From Sphingobacterium oryzagri (GTDB lineage: Bacteria; Bacteroidota; Bacteroidia; Sphingobacteriales; Sphingobacteriaceae), in contig NZ_CP117880.1 in assembly GCF_028736175.1 (NCBI RefSeq), positions 1,364,001 to 1,428,000 on the forward strand: a DNA stretch of 64,000 nucleotides. Direction: 5' to 3'. Every line of letters begins with the position of its first letter. The stretch's first letter is position 1. Position numbers and translations under genes: made by a program. Of the stretch, positions 17,404 through 26,829 are shown piece by piece. The notes beneath the pieces are model-generated. The model was not told the DNA's origin. It saw only the letters and a list, made by a program, of their open reading frames with translations, and searched no databases.

Positions 17404-19533
17404 TTAAGATAATAAGGTGAAATCGATCTGTCTTTTTTCGAGATCCACTTTTTTCACTTTGATCTGTACCTCATCGCCCAATTGGTATTTCTTTTTCTTG
17501 CGCTGCCCGATGATAGCGTAGTTTTTCTCATCCAAGGTGTAGAAATCGTCGGTTATGTCGCGTAAGCGCACCATGCCTTCACATTTGTTTTCTTCAATTT
17601 CTACATACATGCCCCATTCCGTTACGCCAGATACAATGCCTTTATATTCGACGCCAATCTGCTCCTGCAAAAACTCTGCTTGCTTGTATTTAATAGAAGC
17701 GCGCTCTGCCTCGGCTGCTTTCTTTTCCATTTGGGACGAATGCTCCGACATTTTTTCGTAATGCTCAGCGTTGATCTTTTGGCCGCCGTCAAGATAAAAC
17801 TGCAAAAGGCGATGTACCATCACATCGGGATACCGGCGTATTGGCGATGTGAAATGTGTATAATAGTCAAAGGCCAGCCCGTAGTGACTGGTGCTCTTGG
17901 TCGTGTATATCGCTTTTGCCATCGAGCGTACCGCTAGCGAGGTCAACAGGTTTTGTTCTTTGCTGCCCTCTATTTTGGTCATCAACGCGTTTAGCGATTT
18001 TGCGGTTTCTTTATCGCTTTTGATGGATAGCTTGTGACCAAAGCGCGATGCAAACTGCGAGAACGTCGTTAGCGTTTCTGGATTTGGTGTGTCGTGGAAT
18101 CTGTATACAAACGTTAGCTTGTTTTTTCCGCGTCCTTGCTTGCCGATGTATTCGGCAACCTTCCGGTTGGCCAACAGCATAAAATCTTCGATTAGCTTGT
18201 GCGCGTCTTTACGCACTTTGGTGTACACGCCCGTTGGTTTGCCGTTTTCATCCAAGTGAAATTTCACCTCTTCACTTTCAAAGCTGATGGCACCGTTTTT
18301 AAATTTCCGCTCGCGCAAGATGTAGGCAAGTTCGTTAAGCTTTAAAATCTCAGTCGCAAAATCACCTTCTTTTGTTTCGATCACTTCTTGTGCTTCTTCG
18401 TATGTAAAGCGGCGATCCGAGTTGATGACCGTTCGTCCAAACCATTGATCGATGACGGTTGCCTTTTCATCCATTTCAAATACGGCTGAGAAGCATAGCT
18501 TTTCTTCATGCGGTCTTAATGAACAAACACCATTGGAAAGACGCTCGGGAAGCATCGGGATGACGCGGTCAACCAGGTAGACCGACGTGCCACGTTCAAA
18601 AGCTTCTTTATCTAATACGCTGTCGGGGATAACATAATGAGAAACGTCGGCGATATGCACACCAATTTCGTAATTACCGTTCTCCAATGTTCTGAAAGAA
18701 ATCGCATCGTCAAAATCTTTAGCATCGAAAGGGTCAATAGTGAAGGTTAAGATCTCACGAAAATCTCTGCGCTTTTTAATCTCATCGGCGGTGATTTTAT
18801 CCGGGATATTATTCGCTTCTTCTTCCACCTCTTTAGGGAAGGAGAGGGGGAATCCGAAGTCTGCCAAAATGGCATTCATCTCCGTGTTGTTCTCGCCTTT
18901 CTTGCCGAGGATGTTTTTCACTTCCCCGATAGGATTCTTCGCGCCCTTCTTCCATTCGATGATTGATACAACTACTTTCTGTCCGTTGGTTGCACCGTTT
19001 AAATTGTCTAGCGGAATAAAGATATCGTGAATCATCTTGCGGTCATCCGGAAGGAAAAATGCGAAGGAGTCCGCGATGTCTATTGTTCCGGTAAAATCCG
19101 TTTTCGCACGTTGTATCACTTCGACGACTTCTCCCTCGCGCTTTCTGCCTTTGCTGCGTTCGTAGACATGCACCTTGACGATGTCATTGTGCAAGGCCTG
19201 ACGCAGTTTTCGTGGTGCTATATAAATATCGTTTTCAAACTCATCGTTGGGCACAACGTATGCTGATCCATCAGCTGTCATATCCACTTTGCCGGTCACG
19301 TAAACATTCAACTGTCTTAGCTTAAATTTACCGCGTTCTACCTGCAAGAATTTGCCGGATTTGGATTCGTCGGATAAAATGTCGGCAATGGCTATTTTGG
19401 AGTTGCTGTCCTGAACGTTGAGCTTAGCCGCGACTTGTTTATAGTTTAAAGGATTGTTGTTGGATTTTTCAAATATGTCGAGGATAAGTCGTGTCAAAAC
19501 TTCTTTGTAAGGATTCTCTTTTTTTTGTTTCAT
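17404..19533 (-). CDS. rnr: Ribonuclease R
   Basis: 709 residues, the normal size for the RNase II/R family. It has an N-terminal winged-helix region (DIFEKSNNNPLNYKQVAAKL), cold-shock-like domains, then the RNB catalytic domain with FTIDPFDAKDFDDAIS (the Asp cluster binding Mg2+) and STSHYGLAFDYYTHFTSPIRRY. A C-terminal S1 RNA-binding domain follows (YKGIVSGVTEWGMYVEIEEN). It degrades structured RNA 3' to 5' and takes part in rRNA quality control. It starts at MKQKKENPYKEV and forms its own unit upstream of the str operon on the same strand. Confidence 0.97.
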   Translation of the reverse strand: MKQKKENPYKEVLTRLILDIFEKSNNNPLNYKQVAAKLNVQDSNSKIAIADILSDESKSGKFLQVERGKFKLRQLNVYVTGKVDMTADGSAYVVPNDEFENDIYIAPRKLRQALHNDIVKVHVYERSKGRKREGEVVEVIQRAKTDFTGTIDIADSFAFFLPDDRKMIHDIFIPLDNLNGATNGQKVVVSIIEWKKGAKNPIGEVKNILGKKGENNTEMNAILADFGFPLSFPKEVEEEANNIPDKITADEIKKRRDFREILTFTIDPFDAKDFDDAISFRTLENGNYEIGVHIADVSHYVIPDSVLDKEAFERGTSVYLVDRVIPMLPERLSNGVCSLRPHEEKLCFSAVFEMDEKATVIDQWFGRTVINSDRRFTYEEAQEVIETKEGDFATEILKLNELAYILRERKFKNGAISFESEEVKFHLDENGKPTGVYTKVRKDAHKLIEDFMLLANRKVAEYIGKQGRGKNKLTFVYRFHDTPNPETLTTFSQFASRFGHKLSIKSDKETAKSLNALMTKIEGSKEQNLLTSLAVRSMAKAIYTTKSTSHYGLAFDYYTHFTSPIRRYPDVMVHRLLQFYLDGGQKINAEHYEKMSEHSSQMEKKAAEAERASIKYKQAEFLQEQIGVEYKGIVSGVTEWGMYVEIEENKCEGMVRLRDITDDFYTLDEKNYAIIGQRKKKKYQLGDEVQIKVKKVDLEKRQIDFTLLS

Positions 19534-19984
19534 ACGTTTAAAAATTACGAAACCATCTGTAGCATGCTGTTGCTCTCGATGGTAGGAGAGGGGATGGAGT
19601 TTACACTTCGCTTATCTTCCCAACTACTCTCCAATGTATAAACTAATATACGTAAAAAATGTTCGATTGTTGGGGTAAAAAAGCGGTAGTTTTTATCGAT
19701 GGATTGCGAGGTGTTTTTATTGTTTTATTTAGCATTTGTAAAGATCTTATTATCATTCTTTTGTGTATTTATTTGCTAAATACATAATTCGGTGGATCGT
19801 GGTTTGCGCTGGTTTGACGCCTTTTTCTTGAAAATGCAGTTATTTCTCATTGCTTGCTAATGTTTTATGATATAAACTGTAGGTGTATTTTTGTTTTATT
19901 AAAATATTGTATTATAGTGTTTTATTGTTTATTAGCTAAAATAAAAAAAGACATATTTAATGGTTGTTTTAGCGTTTTTTTTGA
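19534..19984. other. Gene-free AT-rich spacer between rnr and the Fur-family gene
   Basis: About 450 bp with no credible open frame on either strand. It is clearly more AT-rich than the surrounding genes, with many TTTTATT and TTTAGCAAATA-like stretches. The right edge holds the terminator of the Fur-family gene and the left edge the rnr promoter region. I see no tRNA, rRNA or recognisable structured RNA in it. Confidence 0.5.
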
Positions 19985-20019
19985 ATAAAAAAATACGCTT
20001 TTCCTCAGGAAAAGCGTAT
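19985..20019 (-). terminator. Terminator of the Fur-family gene
   Basis: Perfect 12-bp stem ATACGCTTTTCC / GGAAAAGCGTAT (19993-20004 with 20008-20019), loop TCA, followed on the minus strand by a TTTTTT run. It begins about 28 bp after the regulator's stop. Confidence 0.9.
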
Positions 20020-20046
20020 GCTGTAAATATACCATATTTTGTTATT

Positions 20047-20493
20047 TTACTGCTCACTCTGGCAATTAGCGCAGAGGCCTACAGCGTTCAGTGCGATACC
20101 ATGTAGCGTAAAATTTGCGGGCACCGGAATCTTGGGCATCGCGATTTCTTCAAGACAATAAACGCTGTTGCATACCGAGCAAATAAAATGTACATGCTGG
20201 TCGTGGTGATGATTTTCAGAACAGTCTGCCGTACATATCGCATAGGTCGCCGTACCGTTCAAATCAAAGATTTTATGCACTATGCCTTTCTCTTCAAAGT
20301 TGGAAAGTATGCGGTAAAGCGTTACGCGATCAATTTCTTTACCCACTATTTTCTCTAAGTCGGGTTGCGATATCGCTGCGTCTTTTTGCGTTATTTCTTC
20401 TAAAACACGCAATCTATGCGGGGTTACTTTAAGCGCATTTTGCTTCAATAATTTGATAAAGTCCCGCTCTTTTTCGGATGTTACACTTGTCAT
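20047..20493 (-). CDS. Fur-family transcriptional repressor
   Basis: Metal-dependent repressor of about 148 residues. An N-terminal winged helix (NALKVTPHRLRVLEEITQKD, DRVTLYRILSNFEEKGIVHK) is followed by the dimer/metal domain with a His cluster (ENHHHDQHVHF), CSVCNSVYC and a C-terminal CANC, i.e. two Cys pairs for structural zinc. Fur, Zur and PerR cannot be told apart from sequence alone. I prefer ATG 20493; the frame has another ATG at 20514. The chosen start puts the palindrome GTAAATTTAC (20501-20510) just upstream as a possible autoregulatory site. Single-gene unit with its own terminator. Confidence 0.9.
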   Translation of the reverse strand: MTSVTSEKERDFIKLLKQNALKVTPHRLRVLEEITQKDAAISQPDLEKIVGKEIDRVTLYRILSNFEEKGIVHKIFDLNGTATYAICTADCSENHHHDQHVHFICSVCNSVYCLEEIAMPKIPVPANFTLHGIALNAVGLCANCQSEQ

Positions 20494-20500
20494 GATAAGG

Positions 20501-20510
20501 GTAAATTTAC
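20501..20510. promoter_or_regulatory. Palindromic operator candidate before the Fur-family gene
   Basis: Perfect 10-bp inverted repeat GTAAATTTAC, 7 bp before the preferred start ATG 20493 and just downstream of a near-consensus TACTATTTG promoter element. A dyad at the transcription start fits autorepression, but no second copy of the motif was searched for. Confidence 0.35.
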
Positions 20511-20514
20511 GCAT

Positions 20515-20778
20515 TTTTTATTTCAAATAGTAATATCTTTTGCATCGCGTGCACGAGCGAATGATTTGTTTTTACGTTCTTAAATAGTCTCGACATAAGC
20601 AATTGCTGACTATTTTCGGTAGGCAAATTTACGGCTCCACTAGATGCTTTATTTTTGGTTTTACGCGTGACAAATGCGTCGCTTGATGATCTCCTTATAG
20701 CGTTTGTAATCCGGAAGCACGACTAAATTTTGTACCTTTTAAGGTGTAATTTATTCGATATCGCAGGCTATTTTACAT
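20515..20778. other. Intergenic region with no gene seen
   Basis: With the adjoining terminator this leaves about 330 bp between the Fur-family start and the aldolase stop. It contains the promoter region of the regulator (TACTATTTG near 20521-20529 on the minus strand) and no credible coding frame or RNA gene. Confidence 0.45.
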
Positions 20779-20817
20779 AAAAAGGCCTCTTTCGTTTTTC
20801 ACAAAAGAGGCCTTTTT
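20779..20817 (-). terminator. Terminator of the aldolase gene
   Basis: Perfect 14-bp stem AAAAAGGCCTCTTT (20779-20792) with AAAGAGGCCTTTTT (20804-20817) and an 11-nt loop, lying just after the aldolase stop. The stem ends in a T run in transcript direction. Confidence 0.9.
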
Positions 20818-20845
20818 GAGGTATGCAATAAAGACTTTCCGGCGC

Positions 20846-21505
20846 TTATTTGCCAGCAGCTTTCGCGTGGTCTGCTAAGAATTGTGCTAGACCGCTGTCT
20901 GTTAATGGGTGCTTCAATAGCGAAAGAATAGCCGATAACGGACCTGTCATAACGTCTGCTCCGATCTTCGCACAACCTAAAATATGAGAACTGTGACGTA
21001 CCGACGCAGCAAGAATTTGCGTGGTAAAACCATAGTTGTCATAGATCAAACGGATCTCTTCGATCAGGGATAAACCATCTACAGAGATATCATCCAAACG
21101 ACCGATAAAAGGTGATACATATGTGGCGCCAGCTTTCGCAGCCAACAGTGCTTGACCAGAAGAGAATACCAACGTACAATTGGTTTTGATGCCTTTTTGG
21201 CTAAAGTATTTGATCGCTTTTATACCATCCTTAATCATCGGTACCTTTACCACGATCTTGGAATTAAGTGCTGCAAGGATTTCGCCTTCTTTAATCATGT
21301 TTTCGTAATCTGTTGAGATTACTTCAGCACTAACATCTCCATCTACGATTTCGCAGATAGCTTTATAGTGATTGATCACGTTTTCTTCGCCGCTGATTCC
21401 TTCTTTTGCCATAAGGCTCGGATTTGTCGTTACGCCGTCCAAAACACCAAGGTCTTGTGCTTCTTTGATTTGGGCTAAATTTGCGGTATCAATAAAAAAT
21501 TTCAT
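20846..21505 (-). CDS. fsa: Transaldolase-like fructose-6-phosphate aldolase
   Basis: 219 residues, the length of the short transaldolase/FSA (TalC) family rather than the 300-plus residue Tal[21 protein letters not shown] and [13 protein letters not shown] are diagnostic, and the Schiff-base Lys lies in [34 protein letters not shown] and [26 protein letters not shown] follow. It would act in the non-oxidative pentose phosphate pathway or as a fructose-6-phosphate aldolase; the two cannot be separated with certainty from sequence. Divergent from the MFS gene, with its own terminator. Confidence 0.93.
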   Translation of the reverse strand: MKFFIDTANLAQIKEAQDLGVLDGVTTNPSLMAKEGISGEENVINHYKAICEIVDGDVSAEVISTDYENMIKEGEILAALNSKIVVKVPMIKDGIKAIKYFSQKGIKTNCTLVFSSGQALLAAKAGATYVSPFIGRLDDISVDGLSLIEEIRLIYDNYGFTTQILAASVRHSSHILGCAKIGADVMTGPLSAILSLLKHPLTDSGLAQFLADHAKAAGK

Positions 21506-21567
21506 GTTTGATGGGTGGTTTATAGTAATTTAAAAAGATTTAAAACATAAAGTTGTTCTACGCGTTA

Positions 21568-21575
21568 CAAAAATA
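21568..21575 (-). promoter_or_regulatory. Promoter element of the aldolase gene
   Basis: Minus-strand TATTTTTG fits TAnnTTTG, about 60 bp before the aldolase ATG. No good TTTG is seen at -33. Confidence 0.45.
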
Positions 21576-21629
21576 GCTATATTATTTTTCAATCTTGTCA
21601 AGTTTGATCAAAACATTTTTCTACCCTTA

Positions 21630-22850
21630 ATGGATATTTTCAGATCCCTCTCTTACCCCAATTTTAGATTGCATGTCATTGGTCAGGCCATCTCCTTGCT
21701 GGGTACCTGGATGCAGCGTGTAGCCATTAGCTGGTTAGTTTATGAGATGACGAACTCGGTATTTTGGTTGGGGTTTGTGCAATTTATTTCCTTGTTGCCC
21801 TCGCTTATTTTATCTCCTTTTATAGGTTCTTTTGTCGATAAGCACAAAAAATATAAGCTTGTTTTTATCACACAGATCGGATTGATGTTGCAAGCGGGTA
21901 TGCTGACTTTGGTCGTTGGTCTTCACTGGGAAACGGTATTTCTTCTCTCGCTATTAGGCTTTATGCAGGGCATTGTAAATGCTTTTGATGTGTTGGGTCG
22001 GCAATCGTTGATGATCTCGCTCGTTGATAATAAGCGCGATCTGCCGAATGCTATTGCGTTAAACTCATCGATTTTTAACGCTGCGCGTATGATTGGTCCT
22101 GCTATTGGTGGTATTTTATTGACCACATATGGCGAATTTGTGTGCTTCGGCGTTAACTTTTTTAGTTTTGTGCCCGTTATTATTTGTCTTTTATTGATGC
22201 GCGTAACGGAAGATCAATCTAAATTGACGCGCGAAAGCAATTGGCGTGGCTTGGTAGAGGGTTTCAGTTATTTGCGTCGATCGCCCCATATTGCCTCGCT
22301 AATCATCGTGCTTACGTTTTCGAGTTTGCTGGTTATACCTTATACCTCGTTGCTTCCGGCGGTAGCAAAAGATCTTTTTCGGGGCGATGAATCAACTTTT
22401 TCCTGGTTTGAAAGCGCTGCAGGTTTTGGTGCAATGATCGGCGCTATTAATATGGCTCGGCTTAAAACAGGCCAAAACCTACGTTATCGCGTGCTGTTTT
22501 CGGCTTTTCTTATGGGCATTTCATTATGTTTGCTCGCCTTTGCACATTATTTACCCACAGCCTTGCTGTTTACGATGATGGTTTCGCTGGCCATGATGAT
22601 GCAAAATTCGTCCATAAATACCTACATACAAACGCACGCCGTGCCTAGCTACCGCGCCCGCACGATCAGTTATTATATCATGGCTTTTCAAGGAATAGCA
22701 CCAATAGGCACCTTATTGGTCGGTGCAACAGCCGAATATTTTGGTATCCAAACGACACTTTATGCTATGGGCGCTGCCGGAATTGTATTGTCTTTATCTT
22801 ACTATACGTATATACGCCTGCATATACAACGGCGGCTATTTAAATTTTAA
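21630..22850 (+). CDS. MFS transporter, EntS-like group
   Basis: Inner-membrane protein of 406 residues with about 12 hydrophobic segments. It starts MDIFRSLSYPNFRLHVIGQAIS and contains SLLGTWMQRVAISWLVYEMT, the MFS loop FVDKHKKYKLVF, and NAIALNSSIFNAARMIGPAIGG, a pattern of the EntS/DUF894 group of exporters. Members export siderophores or drugs; this gene has no siderophore synthesis neighbours, so the substrate is open. Its last 15 bp overlap the end of the convergent retropepsin-like gene (22836-22850). Confidence 0.9.
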   Translation: MDIFRSLSYPNFRLHVIGQAISLLGTWMQRVAISWLVYEMTNSVFWLGFVQFISLLPSLILSPFIGSFVDKHKKYKLVFITQIGLMLQAGMLTLVVGLHWETVFLLSLLGFMQGIVNAFDVLGRQSLMISLVDNKRDLPNAIALNSSIFNAARMIGPAIGGILLTTYGEFVCFGVNFFSFVPVIICLLLMRVTEDQSKLTRESNWRGLVEGFSYLRRSPHIASLIIVLTFSSLLVIPYTSLLPAVAKDLFRGDESTFSWFESAAGFGAMIGAINMARLKTGQNLRYRVLFSAFLMGISLCLLAFAHYLPTALLFTMMVSLAMMMQNSSINTYIQTHAVPSYRARTISYYIMAFQGIAPIGTLLVGATAEYFGIQTTLYAMGAAGIVLSLSYYTYIRLHIQRRLFKF

Positions 22851-23279
22851 CTTTCGTTGGCGCAGGGTTAATGTTTGCTTGCTATAATCAATTTTCGCGC
22901 CATAAGGACGCAGGATGTCGCCGCCGATCACACCAATTACAGGCGCGATATCCATTTGTTCGTAGGCATAATTAATGGAACTTAAATCGAGTACAGCGGT
23001 GATAAATTTCTTTTGTTGCCATTCGTTTATCTCAAATTTCGGTATTTCCAGCATAAAGCTCTGCATCGAATTGGTTCCCAAACCGGTGGATAAAATGTCT
23101 GTATTTTGAAATTTTTCTTCCGAAATGCCTGCGTGTAGGAGGGTGTTTTTGTCGAGTACGGTTTTCGAGGCGCCGGTATCTAGCACCATCTTAAAAGGTT
23201 TATCAAACAACACGACATCTACCAGCAGATGATATCCGTCGCCTTGTAAGTCGAGTATTTCTAGGGGGATTTTTTGCAT
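22836..23279 (-). CDS. Retropepsin-like aspartic protease (clan AA)
   Basis: 147 residues with the single aspartic protease motif MVLDTGASKTVLDKN (catalytic Asp in DTGA) near residue 35 and a C-terminal flap-side hydrophobic VIGVIGGDILRPYGAKIDY. One half-pepsin unit implies it works as a homodimer, as retropepsins do. It has no signal peptide or membrane helix. The substrate is unknown. Convergent and overlapping with the MFS gene by 15 bp. It lies downstream of mdh on the same strand with a structured 144-bp gap. Confidence 0.85.
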   Translation of the reverse strand: MQKIPLEILDLQGDGYHLLVDVVLFDKPFKMVLDTGASKTVLDKNTLLHAGISEEKFQNTDILSTGLGTNSMQSFMLEIPKFEINEWQQKKFITAVLDLSSINYAYEQMDIAPVIGVIGGDILRPYGAKIDYSKQTLTLRQRKLKFK

Positions 23280-23338
23280 GCTTTAAACATAGCTAAAATT
23301 TACGGGCTAAAGAAGGAGCTCTAGCTGAGCGCGAGCGT

Positions 23339-23390
23339 GCACGGCTGTTACAACTTTCGTTTTATACAAAAACTGTTGCGACAGCCGTGC
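23339..23390. other. Inverted repeat between mdh and the protease gene
   Basis: GCACGGCTGT (23339-23348) and ACAGCCGTGC (23381-23390) form a perfect 10-bp stem, extended by CAAC/GTTG after a 2-nt internal loop, with a 20-nt AT-rich loop. There is no T tract beside it. It could be a terminator of reduced type for mdh or a dispersed repeat. Confidence 0.45.
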
Positions 23391-23423
23391 AGGCCATAGC
23401 GCTGTGATAAACTGGTTTCGTAA

Positions 23424-24362
23424 TTAAATGATGTCGCTGTCGCTCAACACCTGATTCATATTTCTTACCGCTTCGGCACTTTTTGCAAAGGCTTCTTTTT
23501 CCGCTTCGCTAAGCGTGAGCGGCACGATACGATCCCAACCATTTTTGTTAATGATTACCGGGACGCCGATATGGATATCTTCTTCGCCAAACTCACCTTC
23601 CAGATAAACTGATGCGGTAAATAGTCGGTTTTGATCACGCACAATACTTTCTACCATGGCTGCTGCCGCTGCTCCTGGGGCATACCATGCTGAAGTACCG
23701 ATGAGGGCGGTCAACGTCGCGCCGCCAACCATGGTTTTCTTGACAATTTCCTGCTGCTCTTCTTCAGAAAGAAATTGGCTGACCGGAATACTGTTCCACG
23801 TAGCATGTTTGATTAATGGAATCATTGTGGTGTCGCCATGTCCGCCAATCACGATTGCATTCAAATCATTGGCCGAAGCATTTAGTTTTTCGGCTATTTG
23901 ATATTTAAATCGGGCAGAGTCTAGCGCGCCGCCCATACCAATGATTCTATTTTTCGGCAATCCACTCGATTTCAAAGCCAGATAGGTCATGGTATCCATC
24001 GGGTTGGACACGACAAGTATGATAATATCCGGAGAATATTTTATGAGGTTTTCAACAACAGTTTTTACGATGCCGGCATTGGTGCCAATCAGTTCTTCCC
24101 GCGTCATGCCAGGTTTACGTGGTATGCCAGATGTGATGACGGCCACGGCTGAACCCGCCGTATGGACGTAGTCGTTGGTAACACCCTTTACTTTGCTGTC
24201 GAATCCCAGAAGCGCCGCAGTCTGCATCATATCCTGTGCTTTTCCCTCCGCAACGCCCTCCTTGATATCAAGCAAAATGATTTCTTCGGCAATGTTTTTT
24301 CTGACAAGATTATCTGCCGTGGTTGCACCTACGGCCCCTGCTCCAATGACGGTAACTTTCAT
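23424..24362 (-). CDS. mdh: Malate dehydrogenase (LDH-like type)
   Basis: 312 residues, the normal size. It has the Rossmann start MKVTVIGAGAVGATTADNL, the substrate loop SGIPRKPGMTREEL with the two Arg residues that favour malate/oxaloacetate, NPMDTMTYLALKSSGLP, and the catalytic His in IGGHGDTTMIPLIK. It interconverts malate and oxaloacetate with NAD in the TCA cycle. SucA/SucB of the same cycle lie 27 kb away in this window. The gene is monocistronic or loosely linked to the downstream protease gene. Confidence 0.96.
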   Translation of the reverse strand: MKVTVIGAGAVGATTADNLVRKNIAEEIILLDIKEGVAEGKAQDMMQTAALLGFDSKVKGVTNDYVHTAGSAVAVITSGIPRKPGMTREELIGTNAGIVKTVVENLIKYSPDIIILVVSNPMDTMTYLALKSSGLPKNRIIGMGGALDSARFKYQIAEKLNASANDLNAIVIGGHGDTTMIPLIKHATWNSIPVSQFLSEEEQQEIVKKTMVGGATLTALIGTSAWYAPGAAAAAMVESIVRDQNRLFTASVYLEGEFGEEDIHIGVPVIINKNGWDRIVPLTLSEAEKEAFAKSAEAVRNMNQVLSDSDII

Positions 24363-24482
24363 GTTTTTTGGATTTTTTTGGTAAGAACTGCTATGTATCT
24401 AAATATACTAAAAACTTACAGGAATAACAGTTTGGTGGGTAAGATGTTTGTCATTTTCGACGGGAATACAAGATATTGGCCT

Positions 24483-24525
24483 AAAAAAAAGCCCAGGTTT
24501 CGACGAGATAACCTGGGCTTTTTTT
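24483..24525. terminator. Terminator of the tamB-tamL unit
   Basis: Perfect 16-bp stem: a run of seven A plus GCCCAGGTT (24484-24499) with AACCTGGGC and seven T (24510-24525), loop of 10 nt. It lies 19 bp after the tamL stop and before the mdh promoter. The symmetrical A and T tracts allow use on both strands. Confidence 0.9.
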
Positions 24526-24543
24526 ATCGTATAGCAAGCGTTA

Positions 24544-26829
24544 CTAAAACGGATAGCCGATCGCTAAGTTAAATACCAGGTTGCGACTTCTCCATTCGCG
24601 ATCACCGAAGTCGATAGCGTTAAACACCCAACCATTATTTGTCCGTACGTGCGGCACTCGGAATGGTATCGCTAAATCGGTACGAATAACTAGGAAATCA
24701 ATATCCACACGTAAACCTAAACCACCACCTACTGCGAGTTGCTCGTAGAAACGATTGGTTAGCTCTGCTCCCGGTCTGTTTTCATCGCGACGTTGCAACC
24801 ACACGTTGCCAGCGTCTACAAATGCAGCCCACTTAAAAATACCGGATATCGGCGCGCGATACTCCGCATTCAACTCCAACTTAAAATCACCCGTTTGATC
24901 TGCGAAAAACTCGTCAATCCCTAAATCGGCTACATTCGTAAGACCCGGACCTACAGAACGGGCGCGGAATGCGCGCATACCATTTGGCCCACCGGAAAAG
25001 AATTGTTTTAAGTAGGGGAGTTGTATGGAATTGCCGTAAGAATGACTGACGCCGATCATCGCGCGCGAAACGAACATCGTATTCGGGGAGAGTTTCCAGT
25101 AATGGCGGAAGTCTGCTTCACCACGAACGAATTGCGCATAACGGGTGCCAAACAAGAATTCCGGATTATTAGCAGAGGCGTCAGCTCCCTGGATTAGTCC
25201 TAATACATTTCCTGATGTATTCAGCGCACTACGCACAAAATAGGTGTGCGTACGGTCTTCCATATTGTTCTGGAAGGTGAATACATAGTTCGGTCCGAAA
25301 GAGAATTGCGGCTCAATAATGTGGCCAAGTGTTGGGAAATTTCGAATTTGCTCTTCATAAGCTTCCGTCACATTTCTTGGCTGTGCATAAATAATCTCCG
25401 CCACTGTCAGATCGTGTACTTTACGTTCATTTTCCTTCCAGGAGTACCCAAAATTAAAGGTCATAGAGTTCAAGGTATACGCCGTGCGACGATCCAAAAA
25501 CTCATAACGTAAACTAGCAAAAGTACGTGGAACATACTTACGAGACGGCGCCCATTTGTACGGAGAAAGCAGCCTCGGCCAACTGATGGAAGCTTCCGCT
25601 CCGTAGCGTATAAAGTTGGAGTTAAGCGCTACACCGCCACCAGTTTGCGTTTCGAATCCAGCAAAAGCGGTTAGCGTAAGCGTTTCAAATCCTTTAAAGG
25701 CATTTTTAAGACTCCAATTAACGTTACCTTCAATTCCATCATATACTGTAGCCGTTTTGGCGATTAATTCCGTACGCAACGTTCTTGGTTTCATTGGCGT
25801 AAGGTAATAGTATACATCCATCGTATTGGCAGAATCCCGGCTATCGACGAAGTCATTCTTTACAAATTGAAACGTATTCATATTGACCAGGTGGTTAATG
25901 GTCATATTATGATCTTCACGATTATACATTTCCCCCTTGTGGAAAAAGAGGTGGTTGGCCAGTACTTTATTACGAAATTTATGATTAGGATCATAAATAT
26001 AGTATTCTCCCCGATAGGCTTCTGTACCGCGAGGTATTTCGCGCGAATAGCCTTCGGCAGACTGCGTGTAATCCGGGAAAACAACTATTTTCCCAATGCG
26101 CTGCGGCTGCTTGGCTCTTTCGGGTGTTTCGGGCTTAACGGTCATGTACATATCTACCTGATGTGTACCTACCGTGCTATCTACATCCAGCAGCATGTGG
26201 TCTGCGTTGAAATAATAGTAACCTTTGTTTTTCATAGCGACATCAATGCGCTCCCGCTCACTAATGACCACATCAAGGTTGTAATTATTACCTCGGCGCA
26301 AAAGTGATTGATTCTTGGTGTCTGCCATATCTCTACCCCATTGTTTGGTAGAATCAACGTCATATTGTACATTCCGTATTTTGTATCCCGGTCCAGGGAA
26401 TGCATCAAATTGTACGGTAGCTTTTTTACCATCGATAATCGTGTCTGACGTTACCTGCGCCTGAAAAAAGCCAAAGTTTTCTAATCGGTTACGTAGCAGG
26501 TTTTCATTGTATTCCTGATTGACTTCACTCAGTAATACAGGTGCTTTTCCCTGGCGTTTAATCCATCGCTTAATAAATCCTACCGTGGTGTCAGGGCCGC
26601 CACCCATATTCCACAAAGCTACTTTAAGTTTTGATGTAGGCTCGGGGCGTACAAAGCTTTGCAGGCGATTTTCAAATAGCTCTTTCCGGTCTTTGTCAAG
26701 CGTGTCGTTTTCAATATGTACCGTAGCTTCTTCGAAAAGGTGCTCCCCATCGGCTATATGCTTGGTTGCATTACAACTCGCCAAGATGAGCAGCAGTGCG
26801 CTTGCAGATACAATGTGATTACTTTTCAT
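24544..26829 (-). CDS. tamL: TamL: TamA/BamA-like outer-membrane protein with lipoprotein anchor
   Basis: About 761 residues from ATG 26829. The start MKSNHIVSASALLLILASC gives a lipobox LASC with Cys19, so the Omp85 protein is lipid-anchored, as described for the Bacteroidota TamL family. POTRA-like regions follow (FFQAQVTSDTIIDGKKATVQF, YKIRNVQYDVDST), then a C-terminal 16-strand barrel with the GGPNGMRAFRARSVGPG region (the lid-loop motif of Omp85) and a terminal Phe (LAIGYPF). The start overlaps the tamB stop by 11 bp, so translation is coupled. It is thought to insert outer-membrane proteins or to support lipid traffic together with TamB. An in-frame ATG at 26853 is possible but would put extra residues before the signal peptide. 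Confidence 0.92.
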   Translation of the reverse strand: MKSNHIVSASALLLILASCNATKHIADGEHLFEEATVHIENDTLDKDRKELFENRLQSFVRPEPTSKLKVALWNMGGGPDTTVGFIKRWIKRQGKAPVLLSEVNQEYNENLLRNRLENFGFFQAQVTSDTIIDGKKATVQFDAFPGPGYKIRNVQYDVDSTKQWGRDMADTKNQSLLRRGNNYNLDVVISERERIDVAMKNKGYYYFNADHMLLDVDSTVGTHQVDMYMTVKPETPERAKQPQRIGKIVVFPDYTQSAEGYSREIPRGTEAYRGEYYIYDPNHKFRNKVLANHLFFHKGEMYNREDHNMTINHLVNMNTFQFVKNDFVDSRDSANTMDVYYYLTPMKPRTLRTELIAKTATVYDGIEGNVNWSLKNAFKGFETLTLTAFAGFETQTGGGVALNSNFIRYGAEASISWPRLLSPYKWAPSRKYVPRTFASLRYEFLDRRTAYTLNSMTFNFGYSWKENERKVHDLTVAEIIYAQPRNVTEAYEEQIRNFPTLGHIIEPQFSFGPNYVFTFQNNMEDRTHTYFVRSALNTSGNVLGLIQGADASANNPEFLFGTRYAQFVRGEADFRHYWKLSPNTMFVSRAMIGVSHSYGNSIQLPYLKQFFSGGPNGMRAFRARSVGPGLTNVADLGIDEFFADQTGDFKLELNAEYRAPISGIFKWAAFVDAGNVWLQRRDENRPGAELTNRFYEQLAVGGGLGLRVDIDFLVIRTDLAIPFRVPHVRTNNGWVFNAIDFGDREWRSRNLVFNLAIGYPF

